This document shows positions 35,076 to 46,762 of a DNA stretch of 64,000 nt, one piece after another. Where the stretch lies: assembly GCA_036346405.1 (NCBI GenBank), contig CM070561.1, positions 24,522,215 through 24,586,214 of the forward strand, given 5' to 3'. A model generated the notes under the pieces. The model was not told the origin of the DNA and did no database searches. It worked only from the letters and a program-made list of their open reading frames with translations. Source of the DNA: Phyllostachys edulis (lineage: Eukaryota; Streptophyta; Magnoliopsida; Poales; Poaceae). Position 1 is the first letter of the stretch. Every line of letters begins with the position of its first letter. The position numbers and the translations under genes were made by a program.

Positions 35076-36489
35076 CTACTAGTAATCTGCATAAAATGGT
35101 TGCAAAATTCTCATAATGCCCTTCAAACTCCTAGTTAGTGATGCCGTATTTTCTATGCATTTTTCATGATTTACTGCTATTTTCAGTGATTAAAAGCAAT
35201 ATAAACAATCACAGATAATCAAAACAGTAAATACAATATATAAATTGCATAGAAATAAAAATAATAGAGTTAAAAATGCTCAAAATGATTCAAAAATTGA
35301 ATTTTCGAGGTCCTTTTCTATTGCAATATAAATTTTCAGGGGATAAACCGCTAAATTTCAATTCTAAGAAATTTTCGCGCAATTTTTTAATTTCTGAGGG
35401 GTTATTCTGCAAGCATTTCTTTCCCAAAATATTTCCTCGTAATTTTTAGAACTATAAGGTTTTATTTGCAAATTTCGAGATTTTGCATTTTTTCCCTTTT
35501 TTCGATTCGGTCCGGCCCATTACTGTGCTTGTGCCGGCCTTTTCCTTTGGCCCAGACCTGCATGGTTATAGTGTGCAAGGGGGAAAACAGGGTTTCCCTA
35601 TGCCCTGTTCTTGAGTGGCGGCGGCGCATTATTTGCGTGTATGCGATGGAGTGCTGTATCGACCGACGGGCTACCCGGTGGAGCGACTTTACTGGTAGCA
35701 TAGGCGATGTTTCGGGCGGCGCGGTTGCGAGCACAAAAGCGGCATCATGGCGTTGAGGCCTGAGATTGGGTGGTGCAATGTTTAGTGTCGGCCGGGTGGC
35801 GCGGTATGGCCCAAGCCGGGGCATTTGCGGGAGCCGTGCAAAGGCGCGCTGATTTCATGTGCGTGGCATGGCCGGCGTTGGCGCTAGAGCGGCTTCATGG
35901 GCGGCATGGCCGGTGCCAGCACGGCCGCGTGGTAGCGGCGTCGCTCTGTCATTGCCTCCGTAGCGATGCGTGGTAGCGGACTAGCCAACCGGTAACATAT
36001 CGCAGAGGCGGTGACGGCCGCTTGGAGAAAGTGCCATGCACATGGTGCCTTTTAGTGCCATTGCCTTCAATTTTCCATGCATCTAGCTTGACCGATCGAC
36101 ATTGTGCCGGCGACTACGTATCCGCACGGTGGCTAGATGGGGGTTCTTTTTTCTTGTTCATCCATGCATAGTGCAATCAACAATCCCTCCTTTCAATTAA
36201 TCATCCAATCGACATTTGTGCCGGTGACTGCAAGTCGGCTCGCGGAGATTACAGGGAATTTGCAATCTACAATCCACGGTGCAATCTGCTTGGCCGACGA
36301 CTTCAAGTCGTCTCGCGATAGATTAAAGCGGATTTGCACTGTAGAAAAAAGAATCTAGAAAGCCAAATTTACGGAATTGAAAATGATCTAGAAAAGCGAT
36401 TTGATCTACAAGCGTCATGCTACGACGGTTGCCTTTCAATCCGAGTAGAGTAGGCCTAAAGGTAGGCCGAGTCAATTGTGCCGATAACG
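35076..36489 (-). mobile_element. Leader and degraded gag start of the copia element
   Basis: AT-rich from 35076 to 35480, then GC-rich (35.5-36.1 kb) up to the primer-binding-like site next to the right LTR. Open frames on both strands here are GC-driven and show no domain. Confidence 0.5.
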
Positions 36490-37586
36490 TGTTGAGGAAC
36501 CATCGCAGGCGAGTCTAGTCCGAACGATCACCTTGTAGACAAGCATAGAATCGCTTAGAACAATGCAAGAATACAAGTACAGAATAGTAGATTGAACACA
36601 GAGATATGGGGGGCTTCTTCATGCCGCCACCATCACCATTGGAACTACGCCGAGCTATGGCCGAATTCCCGACTTGAAGAGCATCGCGTGGGAACCCCCG
36701 AGCTTCCCCAAGCTACCTCAACCGCCCTCATCCCCACCAGTGATTTCTCCACGTCTACCCCACCACCGCCACCCCAGGTTGACATCGCCAGCCATCCTCC
36801 AGCCATCTCCATCACCCGTTATCACTCTGGTGAGCTCCCTACATCTCACAGCTAGCTATGCGCACGCCAATTGGTTGACAGCGCCACCAACATCGCCGTT
36901 GTCATTTTACCCCGAAAGCCTCCACCGCCTAACCTTGCCGCACCGCCGCATAAGACCACCGGAGATCTCGCCGCCGATGCCGGCAAGTTCGCCTGGACTA
37001 TGGCCTTCCGTTTTAACCACCCAGCCGTGCTGCCACGGCTCCGCTCGCCGGCGACGAGCATGGCCATGAGCGAGCCGAGAGTTACTCAGTCGTGTCCTAA
37101 CCGGACAGGTACTGTAGCATATTAATTAAACTGAATCTCTGTTGATTAGGGCTAAAAGGCATTTAAATGCTAAGCTAATCACCCCGCTCCGTTCGGCTGA
37201 CTTGTGGGGCCTTGCACAGAAAACCCAGCGCTTAAATGCTTTGATTTCCGCGCTGAGTCACTGCAGTGTGGGCCCAGCATCTTTAACTTCAGAGTTTATG
37301 CGTGAACTAAAATCATGTGCTATGAACCACGGTCCACACACAATATTTGATGAGCCAAAGAACTGACACCTAGGGTCCCTCGTCATAGACTAAGACTTTC
37401 GACTAAGAATTAAATCCGAAAAGAAAAAGAAAAAGGGGCGGGTCCCACTTGTCGAGAGACACCCTCTCTCTTTTCTTTTTCCAGGGATTTTCAATCCCTT
37501 TCAACTTCAAACACTTATAACTTTAGCTAGGAAACTCCAAATGAGTTTATTTTTATCTCTAAATTTGTGTAAAATCATAATATACT

Positions 37587-38164
37587 TGATACGGGGTGGC
37601 CTGATCTTCTCGAGTAGAACTGTGGATAAATAGTGCTTGACGAAGAACAACGCTCAGTTGTACACCACGCGCCAATGCACGGACTTACAGCTCTATGGAT
37701 ATTCACCAACACGCACCGGGATGATCGCTGCTAGACCACGAGCAGAGATCGCCAAGCCCTTAATTCCCAGCGGAAAAGCAAACTTGACCTTGTGAGGTAG
37801 AACGAACAACGGATCGCCTAATTCTCTCTCAGAAATCCTCGCATGAATTTCTTGTATGAAAGAACAAGCAATAACTTGTGTTCTATTTTTTATCTCAAAA
37901 ATATGGTCTACCTTTACAATGGGGGTCTACCCCTCAATATATAGTCTCGGCCTACGAACTATTCGGTACTAATTTTCATGGCTGGACTATTCATGCAATG
38001 CTACTGTTCACGCATCGTTCATGGACCGCATTATAGCGCTGACATCGTTCACGTTTCGTTGTTCTTTAGCACGGTTGTTATTCACGTCTTGCCGGTTGCT
38101 ATTCGCGCCGCGGACTTGGGCTTCTTTCTTGGTTCCTCCATATGGGCTTTGTTCTTGACTAGCA
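37587..38164 (-). repeat. LTR of the defective gypsy element (left copy)
   Basis: TGATACGGGG...TTGACTAGCA, 578 bp. It is the copy that follows gag on the minus strand and is longer than the right copy mainly through extra TTCAC-containing sequence. Confidence 0.8.
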
Positions 38165-39199
38165 TATGTTCTCCATTTAGCGCCTACAGTTCAATCTCTC
38201 ATCCTCTGTGGGATCCTCCGCAAAATCAGCAAACGGAGTAGTATCATCCTCATCACTAGCTAAAATATACCCATCATCGGTAAGTATCATAACTTTATTA
38301 TTTGGGCAATCTTTCTGAAAATGACCAACTCCCTTGCACTTGTAGCATGTCAGATCATGTCAACGGCCTATAGAACCCATCGAGGATGCCGCGCTAGCAG
38401 CGAACCCGGCGGCGCATTATCTGCCTTTTTCTTTAGCCAATCGTGCGACATCGAATTGTCCCGGATGGAGCAAGCTTGCTCGGTGTCCTATGTTGTACGG
38501 AGGTGTCGTGCTCGCTGAATAACGTTGCTAGGTAGCATAGTTAGCATCTTCAATTACTTGTTTCTCAGCCTCACGTGCCTGATGCATCAACTCAACCATA
38601 TTGTTGTATTGATGATGCTTAACGATCCGCCGAATAGTATAATTCATCCCAAAGCAAGAAAGCGAGCCATCGCTTGTTCCTCATTCTCACACACATCAGC
38701 ATGTATGATAATCTGCTCCATCTCTTTATAATACTCATCAACTGATTTCAATCCCTGTCGCAACCCAATCAGCTTCTCATGTAGCGAACGCTTGTAATGA
38801 GTAGATACAAAGCATGAGCGCATCTGTCGCTTCAGCTCGTCCCATGTAACAACACATCACTACTACAGAAAAGGTATTCATAGACGGTTCAAAAACGTCA
38901 TCAGAGACAGTTTCGTGAGCCGTCTAAGTTTATAGGTCAATGATGATATGAGGTCATCACATACGGTTTTCAACCGTCTATGATGCATACTTTCACAGAC
39001 GGTTATTAATTGAGAACCGTCTGTGATAAGTATATATCACAAGCGGTTTGTAGCTGAAACCATCTGTGATAGATACTTATCACAGACGGTTTGTGGCTGA
39101 AATCGCTCAGGATAGTACTATCATGCAGCGGTTTCATCCACAAACCGCTCGTGATAAGTATCTATCATAGACGGTTTGTGGTCAAACCGTCGTGATGAC

Positions 39200-39844
39200 T
39201 TTCTCTATAAAGCCCCAGCGGTGGTTGCTTGTGCCATTAAATCGGCATCATATATATATTGTTCATAATCTCTTAGCCACTTTGGGGGATCGTCCTTGAC
39301 ATGAGAAGGATGAGGCGGTAGCCACGAACAACCTCATTGAGCCCACGCAAGTTTAAAAAATATGGATGCCAAGAGGCGTCGGGACATCAATTACAGGATG
39401 TTGTCGATAGGTAATTAGACCTAGGTTGAAAGTGGCGTGGGCCTTACGGTATACATTTGGGAAGAGGCATCATGTATCGACAACTAACCATTCTTGAGCA
39501 TGTAATAGTCTTTAAACCCAACAAGAACACCAAGCAACCATTCTCACATTTCAAAAGAATTCTCAACTTGTTGCTTGGTGTTCTTGCCGGGTTTAAAGAC
39601 AATTACATGCTCAAGAATTGTTGGTTGTCGATAGATGATGCCACTTCCCAATGGAGTACCACAAGATCAACGCCACTTTTCAACATAGTAACGCCCAATT
39701 ACTTATCGACAACATCCAGTAATTGGATGTCCCGACGCCTCCTTGCATCCATACTTTTTAAACTTGCAAGGGCTCAATGAGGTTGCCCGTGGATACCGCC
39801 TCATCCTTCTCATGTCATGTGACGCACTCCAAAGTGGCTAGGAC

Positions 39845-39942
<98 letters not shown>

Positions 39943-39986
39943 CAGTTTTAATGGCACAAGTACCACCGCTGGAGACTTTATAGAGA
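39200..39986. repeat. Long inverted repeat (hairpin) of retroelement-like sequence
   Basis: The left arm (about 39200-39541) and right arm (about 39570-39986) are near-perfect reverse complements around a ~28-nt loop. Matching landmarks: GTTGCTTGGTGTTCTTG, GTCGGGACATC, GACATGAGAAGGATGAGGCGG and GTGCCATTAA. The right arm is longer through a (TA)n expansion. In the minus-strand frame of the left arm the peptide HVKDDPPKWLRDYEQYIYDA reads openly, like plant LTR-retroelement polyprotein sequence. A transcript would fold into a several-hundred-bp double-stranded RNA. Confidence 0.8.
39847..39938. repeat. (TA)n microsatellite
   Basis: About 46 uninterrupted TA units inside the right arm of the hairpin. 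The left arm has only a short TATATATAT at the matching place (about 39250-39259). Confidence 0.95.
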
Positions 39987-40100
39987 AGAGATTATGAATG
40001 CAATGGTAGGACGTGACTGAACGCAAGAGGTAGGAGAACTTGACCTAAGATGAACACAGTTATACGCATAAAGGTGAAATGAATGGCAAGAGACAAAGAT

Positions 40101-40414
40101 AAGACTATTAACATCATTACATCACGAGCAAGGGACTATTAATATGAACTAATTATCAATTCAATTTCAAAGATAAGACTATTAACATCATTACATCACA
40201 GAGCAAGGGAACTATTAATATGAACTAATTATAAATTCAATTTCAGCATAAGGCTATTGACATCATTACATCACGAGCAAGGGAGTATTAATATGAACTA
40301 ATTATCAATTCAATTTCAGCATAAGACTATTGACATCATTACATCACGAGCAAGGGACTATTAATATGAACTAATTATCAATTCAATTTCAAAGATAAGA
40401 CTATTAACATCATT
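40101..40414 (+). repeat. Tandem 73-75 bp repeat, about 4.2 copies
   Basis: Copies begin with AAGACTATTAACATCATTAC at 40101, 40175, 40250 (AAGGCTATTGAC), 40323 and 40397 (partial). Each contains GAGCAAGGGACTATTAATATG and ends AATTCAATTTC followed by AAAGAT or AGCAT. Confidence 0.92.
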
Positions 40415-41176
40415 GAGCGGTTCATCGAACAAGACAACAAGACCAAGGGTGTCCAAACCCACCACACCAAGAGTAGCCCTCGGCATCCATCGCATGAGCA
40501 CTAGCCATTTTCATCACAAAGCAAGGGGCTAGAGACAGAGAGGGAGTAAGGTAGGGTGATACCTCAAGACAACAAGAACCACGGCGGCGACCCCACCACC
40601 AAAGACAACCCTCATCCATCTCCTTCACCTTGCATAAATCACACAAACATCAGGACACAACTTAAGGCTCAAGTATAAAAATCAAACTCAACAAAAGACA
40701 TTAAGCTAATAGATCTAGAAGAGAATAGAGGAGGATAGGAAAGCAAAGCTCGCTAGGCCCGAGCACGTATAGGCGAGCAGAGAACCAAGCCATGGCGGCA
40801 AGAAGCGACACAGCGGGGTGGCGGCGTTACCATAGTTGTGGTACGACCACGACACTACACAAGACACTACGACTATCGTGCGATCTTGTGCAAGGCAGAG
40901 TGGTGTCACAACCTACTGGCGACAGCGGCAGTCGGCCAAGCAAGGCGTCAAGGTGGAGGAGGAACTGACGAGAGTAAATCTGTTGAGGAGTGACGAGTTA
41001 GGCAAGCGGCGCTTTGGGAGTGATGAGTTATGGAACCGTCTGTGAAATGGTTTTTCTCAAGTATATTTATCTTGTATATACACTTACATGACATAAAGAA
41101 ATTAAATGTTTATATGTAAATTTTGTCATTTAAGTCTCAATAAAATTTGCTTTAACTATATATACATATATCACAG

Positions 41177-41178
<2 letters not shown>

Positions 41179-41224
<46 letters not shown>

Positions 41225-41252
41225 TAATTAATTAATTAATTAATGAATTAAT
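41179..41252. repeat. (TA)n and (TTAA)n microsatellites
   Basis: About 19 TA units (41179-41216) followed by six or more AATT/TTAA units to about 41252. A further pure (TA)30 lies at 41341-41400. Confidence 0.95.
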
Positions 41253-41335
41253 TTGTTCCACTAAACCGTCTCCTATATAATTAATATTAATTCATGTAAC
41301 TTCACCTCCAAACTAGATTTTTTTCCACAAAACCG

Positions 41336-41340
<5 letters not shown>

Positions 41341-41400
<60 letters not shown>
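41341..41400. repeat. (TA)n microsatellite
   Basis: Thirty uninterrupted TA units. Confidence 0.95.
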
Positions 41401-41403
<3 letters not shown>

Positions 41404-44400
41404 ATAATTCAACATATAATTAATATAGTAATTAACTTCACCTCCAAACTTTTTTTTCATTTTGGAATTTTCATATGGCCAAACAGCGTGGCGTTACCGC
41501 TACAAAAAGATTTAAAAAGTAGAAACCTATAATTAAACAAAGTTTTTCTAGTGGCGAGTTAGGTCGCTATCTCTCGTCTTCAATACTTCATAGGCGGCAG
41601 CGTCAAGATCAGACGGTTCTCGATCATCGTGAACGAAGTCGAAATGCGCCCACCACGACACGCTGTTCGAGTATCTCGAAGACCCTCAGGCTATTGAACC
41701 AAGAAGAATTGAGCCTATAGGCTCTTCCCTTGCTTGAGGGTCTCTACCGTCGACTTCGATGCCGCCGCCTTTGATTACGTAGTCAAGTGACGGCAAACCT
41801 CACGGAGACGTGCAATGTCATCTTGGAGGACCACGCCGATGACGCGTAAACTCGCCGAAAGTGGGAGATCACCAGAAGACGCGACGAAGGAGGATGTCAA
41901 GACGGCGGAAGGTGGTGCCACCGCGCCCGGCAAATTCTCGACGAGCGAGTGAAGACACTGCTGAAACAGTGTTCTTCCGCAGCCGACAGCTCAACGTGAC
42001 AATGAGAGAGGTGCTCATATAGTGCGGCCAGGTAGGCCATCAATGTCGGCAACAAGGAAGATGCACCATTTCTTTTTTTTTATAAGTATGGGGATGATCA
42101 TCTTCGATGGCAGATGATCCTTTTTATAAAACAAGGTATAAATTCGGAGCGCGAGATGAAGAGACGCATCGAAGAGCCGAAGCGGATCGATGCGACGAAG
42201 AGACGCATCGGGGAGCCAAAGCGAATGACGACGAAGAAGAAAACGCATTGGGCTGTAGCGATATTATCACAAACGGTTATAATAAAAAACCGTCTGTGAT
42301 ATGTGGTAATATCACAGACGGTTATTGTTAAGAACCGTCTGTGATGTTTCACAGACGGTTCTTTGATGAAAACCGTATGTGATATGTAGAATTATCACAG
42401 ACGGTTATTAACAAGAACCGTCTGTGATTCTTCACAGACGGTTTTCAACATAAACCGTTTGTCATATTACCTCTTCATATATGGTTTTAAGCGCTAGTTA
42501 AGAATACGAGCGGTCTCTAAACCAAAACCGCTCAGGATTGCATATATCTGAGCGGTTTTGGTCAACAAATCGTGATGAGGAGTCTAGCATTAGCCTTTTT
42601 GTAGTAGTGTGTGGTTCGTGTCGCTCCATACGCTGTTGCACATAGTGCTCCCACCATGTAGCAGTATATCCGTCCAAAGCAGCAACGGCAAGATCCAACT
42701 TGCGCCGATCGTAATAGCGGTTCATGCGAATGCCTTATCAACTTTCAGCTCCCATGCAAGATAAACCTCTACCTCTGTAGTACCTTCAAAGGACGGCATT
42801 GTGAACTTGGGCTTTGCAACAAGATCATTGGCGTTCTCATCGCGCCGACGATTGCGGGCATACTGATTATGTTGACGGCGTGGCAAATAGTCATCGAACA
42901 CGGACTCATCGCCGTCATCGTCATTGTGGTCATTGCCACGACCTCCTCCATGGGCACCATAGTAGGCACCCCCAAAGGCGCCGTCATGCGCGCCTCCATA
43001 GGCACCATTGTGGACGCCATCGTAGGCGCCTAGGTAGGCACCGCCTCCTACTACGCCATTGCCACGGCCGCGCCCTTGTGCAGGGGGACGCGCTGTGACT
43101 ACATCAACAACACGGCGCTGTTGCGTCGCCTCGCGTATGTGCTTGTTCGTCAAATTGTTGTTGGCGTGGTTCATCCTAACGCTGCCGAATCTAGCGGTAG
43201 CCTCGATCTGTCTCGTCATGCGGCTCAGACGGAGGTGTACACTTCCGATCACCACGTGTACCAAAGTGCATCGAAGCGGTGAGCTTGGCAATAGCGTCGG
43301 CGCAACCTTTGTGGTTGTCACCAACGGTGAGCATACTCGAAATCTATCCCCGTGCCGTCCAAGTTGTTTTGGACACGCCCAAGGTTTCTGCGCATCAGGT
43401 CAACCTCAGTCCAAAACTCGTCTTGGAGCATGGCACGAATTGTATGAAAGGACATCTTGGTGACCGAATCAGTAAGTTTGCCGTCCATATCCTTGTCTTG
43501 CTCGCTTCCTAACATTGTTACAGTAGCAAAAATAGCAAGTGACAATATATGCGGAAAATAAGTGGGAATCTCTCAACTACTGTTCTGAAACAAAGCAAGT
43601 TGTACCGTTCTGAAGTAAATTAAGAGCAACAAAAACTTACGCTCGTAGCAACGAACGACCAACCAAGATTGTGCGAGCGAATATCAAGAACAACAGTCAA
43701 TACGTGACACGGATGTTTTTGGTGAAGCTAGGTGAGGAAAACAACCTAACAAAATCAGAATTTAAAGATTGTCGAGCTAGGTAGCAATCCAAATGAGACT
43801 CACAATGCCTAATTGTTGATCGATCAATATAAGTGAGGAGTAGACAGCAACACACGCAACGATAATGGGACTATTGCAATCAAATGAATGGGCGACAAAA
43901 GAACAATTTTGTATGGAGGCGAACGCTCGTATTTCAACAGTTCAAGGAGAGATGCTAGCTAGTGCTCAAAAATTAGATATGAGGGCATAAGATTGCTCAA
44001 AAATTATAGTACACAAACAGTAGTAGAGACAAATATATAAAAATGCTCTAACAAAAGAATATAATATTATGGTTGAAACTTTTGCCTTCTTTCCTTTTTC
44101 TTTCTTTCTTTTTTTTCTCTGCCTTTTTTTCAGCACTCTTTTTTTTTCCTCACGGCCGCCGAACACTAATCAGCCGAGCGCTACTACAGGACGAATGCAA
44201 TATGTTCTTTTCTCACGGTCGAGCACTAATCAACCGAATTTTCTTCTTCATGGCCCAGCACTTTTTTTTGTTTGGCTTTGTCAACTCACAGCCAAAAAGA
44301 ACTCACGGCCAGGCTTTATGCTAAACTTATGCAACACGTGAAAAGTACCACACATGAACAAAGGTCTTAACGTGAACAATTACCCATCGTGAACAGTGCA

Positions 44401-44802
44401 CACACGAAATACTTGGTGTCCCAAAAATCCTAGGAGCAGTCCCTCGAGCACAACAACGAGCTAGTCTCAATAGGTACGAAAGGTTCGCGAACAGATAGAT
44501 GGGTTCATGAAGAAAAACAATGTGCAATCCACTAGATATAAGTGATGTGTAGTTGCACAAAACAGAATCAAGCACGAGCACAAAAATTATGGAAGGGGAA
44601 ACAAAAAGAGACGCGAAACGTAAACACGACCAAGCAACTAAACATGATGAACGCAGGTGGATTAAGACCTAACAAAATGCACTAAAAATCTTGATTTAAA
44701 CTACAATGAAAGACGATATTATGGGTGTATAGGAATTGAAAAATAATCTACTAAATTATGGGTAAAAGAGATTCTACCGAGTGGCACGAATCGATACCAT
44801 GA

Positions 44803-45343
44803 TGATACAGGGGTGGCTTTGATCTTCTCGAGTAGAACCGTGGATAAATAGTGCTTGACGACGAACAACGCCACCAGTACACCACGCCAAAGGTTCGAAC
44901 TTGTACTCTATGGATATTCGCCAACACGCATCGAGATGATCGCCGCTAGAACACGAGCGGAGATCGCCAAGCCCTCAATTCCCAGCGAAAAAAGCAAACT
45001 GGACCTTGTGAGGTAGAACGAACAACGGATCGCCTAATTCTCTCTCAGAAATCCTCGCATGAATTTCTTGTATGAAAGAACAAGCAATAACTTGTGTTCT
45101 ATTCTTTATCTCAAAAATATGGTCTGCCTTTACAATGGTGGTCTACCCCTCAATATATAGTCTCTGCCTAAGAACTATTCAGTACTAATTTTCATGGTGG
45201 TACTGTTCACGACACGGTACTGTAGCATGGTTACTATTCATGACCTGCATCAGCAGGCGTTATCGCTCACGGCTTGATTCTTTGTCAGACCGGACTTGGG
45301 CTTCCTTCTGGTTCCTCCATATGGGCTTTGTGCTTGGCTGGCA
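44803..45343 (-). repeat. LTR of the defective gypsy element (right copy)
   Basis: TGATACAGGGG...GGCTGGCA, 541 bp. It shares with the left copy the GATCTTCTCGAGTAGAAC start, the CAAGCAATAACTTGTGTTCTA stretch and the TTCCTCCATATGGGCTTTG end. It differs in the ~38.0 / 45.2 kb segment of GTTCAC-rich phrases. Confidence 0.8.
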
Positions 45344-45691
45344 GGGCTTGATCCCTCGCTTGGCCACATAGACCTTGGCCCTCTCTTCCTTGGCCGAATG
45401 GGCCATAGGCTAGCACCTTGACCTCCTCATTTGATAGCCTTTCTTGGATGACGGCCGCATATCTTTGATCTTCGTCCATCGCTGAATCTTCAAACCTAAG
45501 CACATGTCGAACACTATTTTTAGGTAGTACAAAATTCTCATTAAAATCAATGACATGATCATTAAGGAGTAAGTTCATCTGAGTTTGTAGTTTCTTGGCA
45601 CATGCTCTTGTTATTGGTCCTGTCGGCAACTCGAGTCGTATATCATGAGCATTAGGTGGAGGAGAAGAAGGTGTCATAGGGATGTTCTCAT
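45344..45691 (-). pseudogene. C-terminal end of a gypsy pol
   Basis: Open from the right break with FKYDENIPM, then SSPPPNAHDIRLELPTGPIT and RACAKKLQTQMNLLLND, the low-complexity end with a TGPITRARAK-like motif that closes many gypsy polyproteins. In the 45677-45285 frame it runs into the LTR. It indicates that a longer relative once lay to the right. Confidence 0.6.
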
Positions 45692-45779
45692 CATACTTGA
45701 ATATGAAAAAATATTTGAATTTAGTTACTGTTTGAATTTGTTTGCATTATTTAATTGATTTCTGGCCTTTTTGCAATAG

Positions 45780-45845
45780 ACGTTGATTACGCAAACGAAA
45801 TCTTCAACGACCAACCAACTTTATATCTAGAACAACCTGAGCAAG
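45780..45845 (+). other. Putative spliced exon inside the truncated LTR (36621-47503)
   Basis: CTTTTTGCAATAG gives a good polypyrimidine tract and acceptor before 45780, and CCTGAGCAAG|GTAAGC a canonical donor after 45845. The segment is 66 nt with one frame open throughout (DYANEIFNDQPTLYLEQPEQ), acidic and Gln-rich. CCTTTGATCATATT follows the donor. Confidence 0.6.
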
Positions 45846-46685
45846 GTAAGCACCCCCTTTGATCATATTAATCTCAATATTTTACTTATTGTACTTTGTT
45901 TTGCAAATTCTATTATTGCATGCACGTATGTTCAATATTAAACTGCTATGTTGGGATATTGGTAGCTGTAAATCCTATCTGTTGCATGAATTCTTTTGAC
46001 ATGTTGATATCCCTACTTTGTTAACATTAGTATATGGGTTAGACAATATATAATGTCCTTTGGAAATTTTGATTGCGAGCTATAAATGCTTACTAGAACG
46101 ATAGTTTTTCAGGAAAGAGATGTAAAAGGACAATATGATAATGTGAATTTGGGAGATTTATGAAAATGTCCAGAGGGGTGTGCCTCTGTTATTTTGAATA
46201 AAAACAAAATGAAAAACCTAGTTTTGGACGCAGGCGAGTTATATTATATTCTGAAAAAAGTAGGAAAGGAGTCTCACTATTAAGTAGGGGGAGATTCTCG
46301 CCCGGGTCAATTAAGGACCAAACGCCGGTATATCTGACCTAAGCGTAAGCGTACAACCACATATGCTAGTATGGTGATGACCTTAGCAAATTAGGTTATC
46401 GAGAACTAGCGTTGCATGAGGAGTAGGCAGGAGAGGTGCGAGCAAGTTTCTGTATTGCCGACATAACGGCGAATGCCTTGCTTGGACGGGGATACCTAGG
46501 CGAAAGTGACAATAAACGTAGCACCTAGACGGGTATGCCGGGTTCATCAAGAAACAACATTCGATGGGCTAAGTGCAAGGTTAGGGCTAGGTAATTGAAA
46601 GGCTTCAACACGTGCTCTAGACTGCTTACCTAAGGTAGTGAGCAGTGGTACCGACGAGTGCCGAACAAACCAGAGAAATCGTGTT

Positions 46686-46762
46686 ATGTGGGTAAAGTTG
46701 TACCCCTCTGCAGAGTGTAAATCTATTATAATAGCCGAGCTCGCGGTGATGAGCGTGCTAAG
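46686..46762 (+). promoter_or_regulatory. Conserved LTR box
   Basis: GTGGGTAAAGTTGTACCCCT, CTGCAGAGTGTAAATCTAT, AATAGCCGAGCTCGCGGT and a GC inverted-type end, in the same order as in the other long LTRs. Confidence 0.6.

Larger units (their letters stand above)
26537..36620 (-). mobile_element. Decayed copia retrotransposon
   Basis: The left LTR is 26537-26808 (TGTTGAGGAACC...TTCCCAGCA, 272 bp). The right LTR (36490-36620) matches its first ~130 bp and is then cut. On the minus strand the order is LTR, primer-binding-like CGTTATCGGCAC (36478-36489), GC-rich leader, gag (35.07-34.58 kb), integrase (33.7-33.15 kb), RT/RNase H remnants (32.8-31.6 and 27.26-27.0 kb), a purine-rich CAAGTGGGAG tract, LTR. 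A solo LTR (27257-31627) splits it. Stops and frameshifts are everywhere, so it is old and inactive. Confidence 0.85.
38858..42609. mobile_element. CACTA element with internal hairpin and tandem repeats
   Basis: Left end CACTACTACAGAAAAGG; right end, inward on the minus strand, CACTACTACAAAAAGGCTAATGC: the same family as 20617-22072. Subterminal arrays of TCACAGACGGTT / AACCGTCTGTGAT and AGCGGTT lie at 38880-39190 and 42265-42570. The flanking 3-mers are CAT and TGT, not a clean duplication. The gag reading frame on both sides supports the insertion limits. No transposase is seen. It holds the hairpin at 39200-39986, several AT microsatellites and a 74-bp tandem repeat. The 41.5-42.1 kb stretch is gene-like in composition but unrecognised. 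Confidence 0.82.
38180..43545 (-). pseudogene. Gypsy gag split by a CACTA transposon
   Basis: The N-terminal part (43545-42610) has a variable region rich in Gly, Ala and Tyr (GAYGGAHDG-type repeats), then KPKFTMPSFEG and VYLAWELKVDKAF and RRKLDLAVAALDGYTATWWE, the gypsy Gag (retrotrans_gag) pattern. The C-terminal part (38857-38180) continues with SLHEKLIGLRQGLKSVDEYY, then MVELMHQAREAEKQVIEDA and a zinc knuckle CYKCKGVGHFQKDC (about 38304-38348), ending in an acidic tail. Several stops and frameshifts plus the 3.75 kb insert make it non-functional. Confidence 0.8.
37587..45691 (-). mobile_element. Defective Ty3/gypsy element: LTR, gag, LTR plus a pol tail
   Basis: Two direct LTRs lie at 37587-38164 and 44803-45343. 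On the minus strand the right LTR is followed by TGGTATCGATTCGTGCC (about 44800-44784), a tRNA-Met-like primer-binding site, then gag, then directly the left LTR: pol is missing between them. Beyond the right LTR is the C-terminal end of a pol (45691-45344), as if a second unit had stood there. The left flank ATACT and right flank ATACTTGAA suggest the original right end was lost by a deletion between short repeats. Gag is split by a CACTA element. Confidence 0.75.

Noticed and set aside
39777..39983. Open frame encoding a (TyrIle)n peptide
   Set aside because: It is the translation of the (TA)n microsatellite in the hairpin arm.
42769..43463. Arg/His-rich and other open frames around 43 kb
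   Set aside because: They are alternative frames of the gypsy gag on the minus strand.
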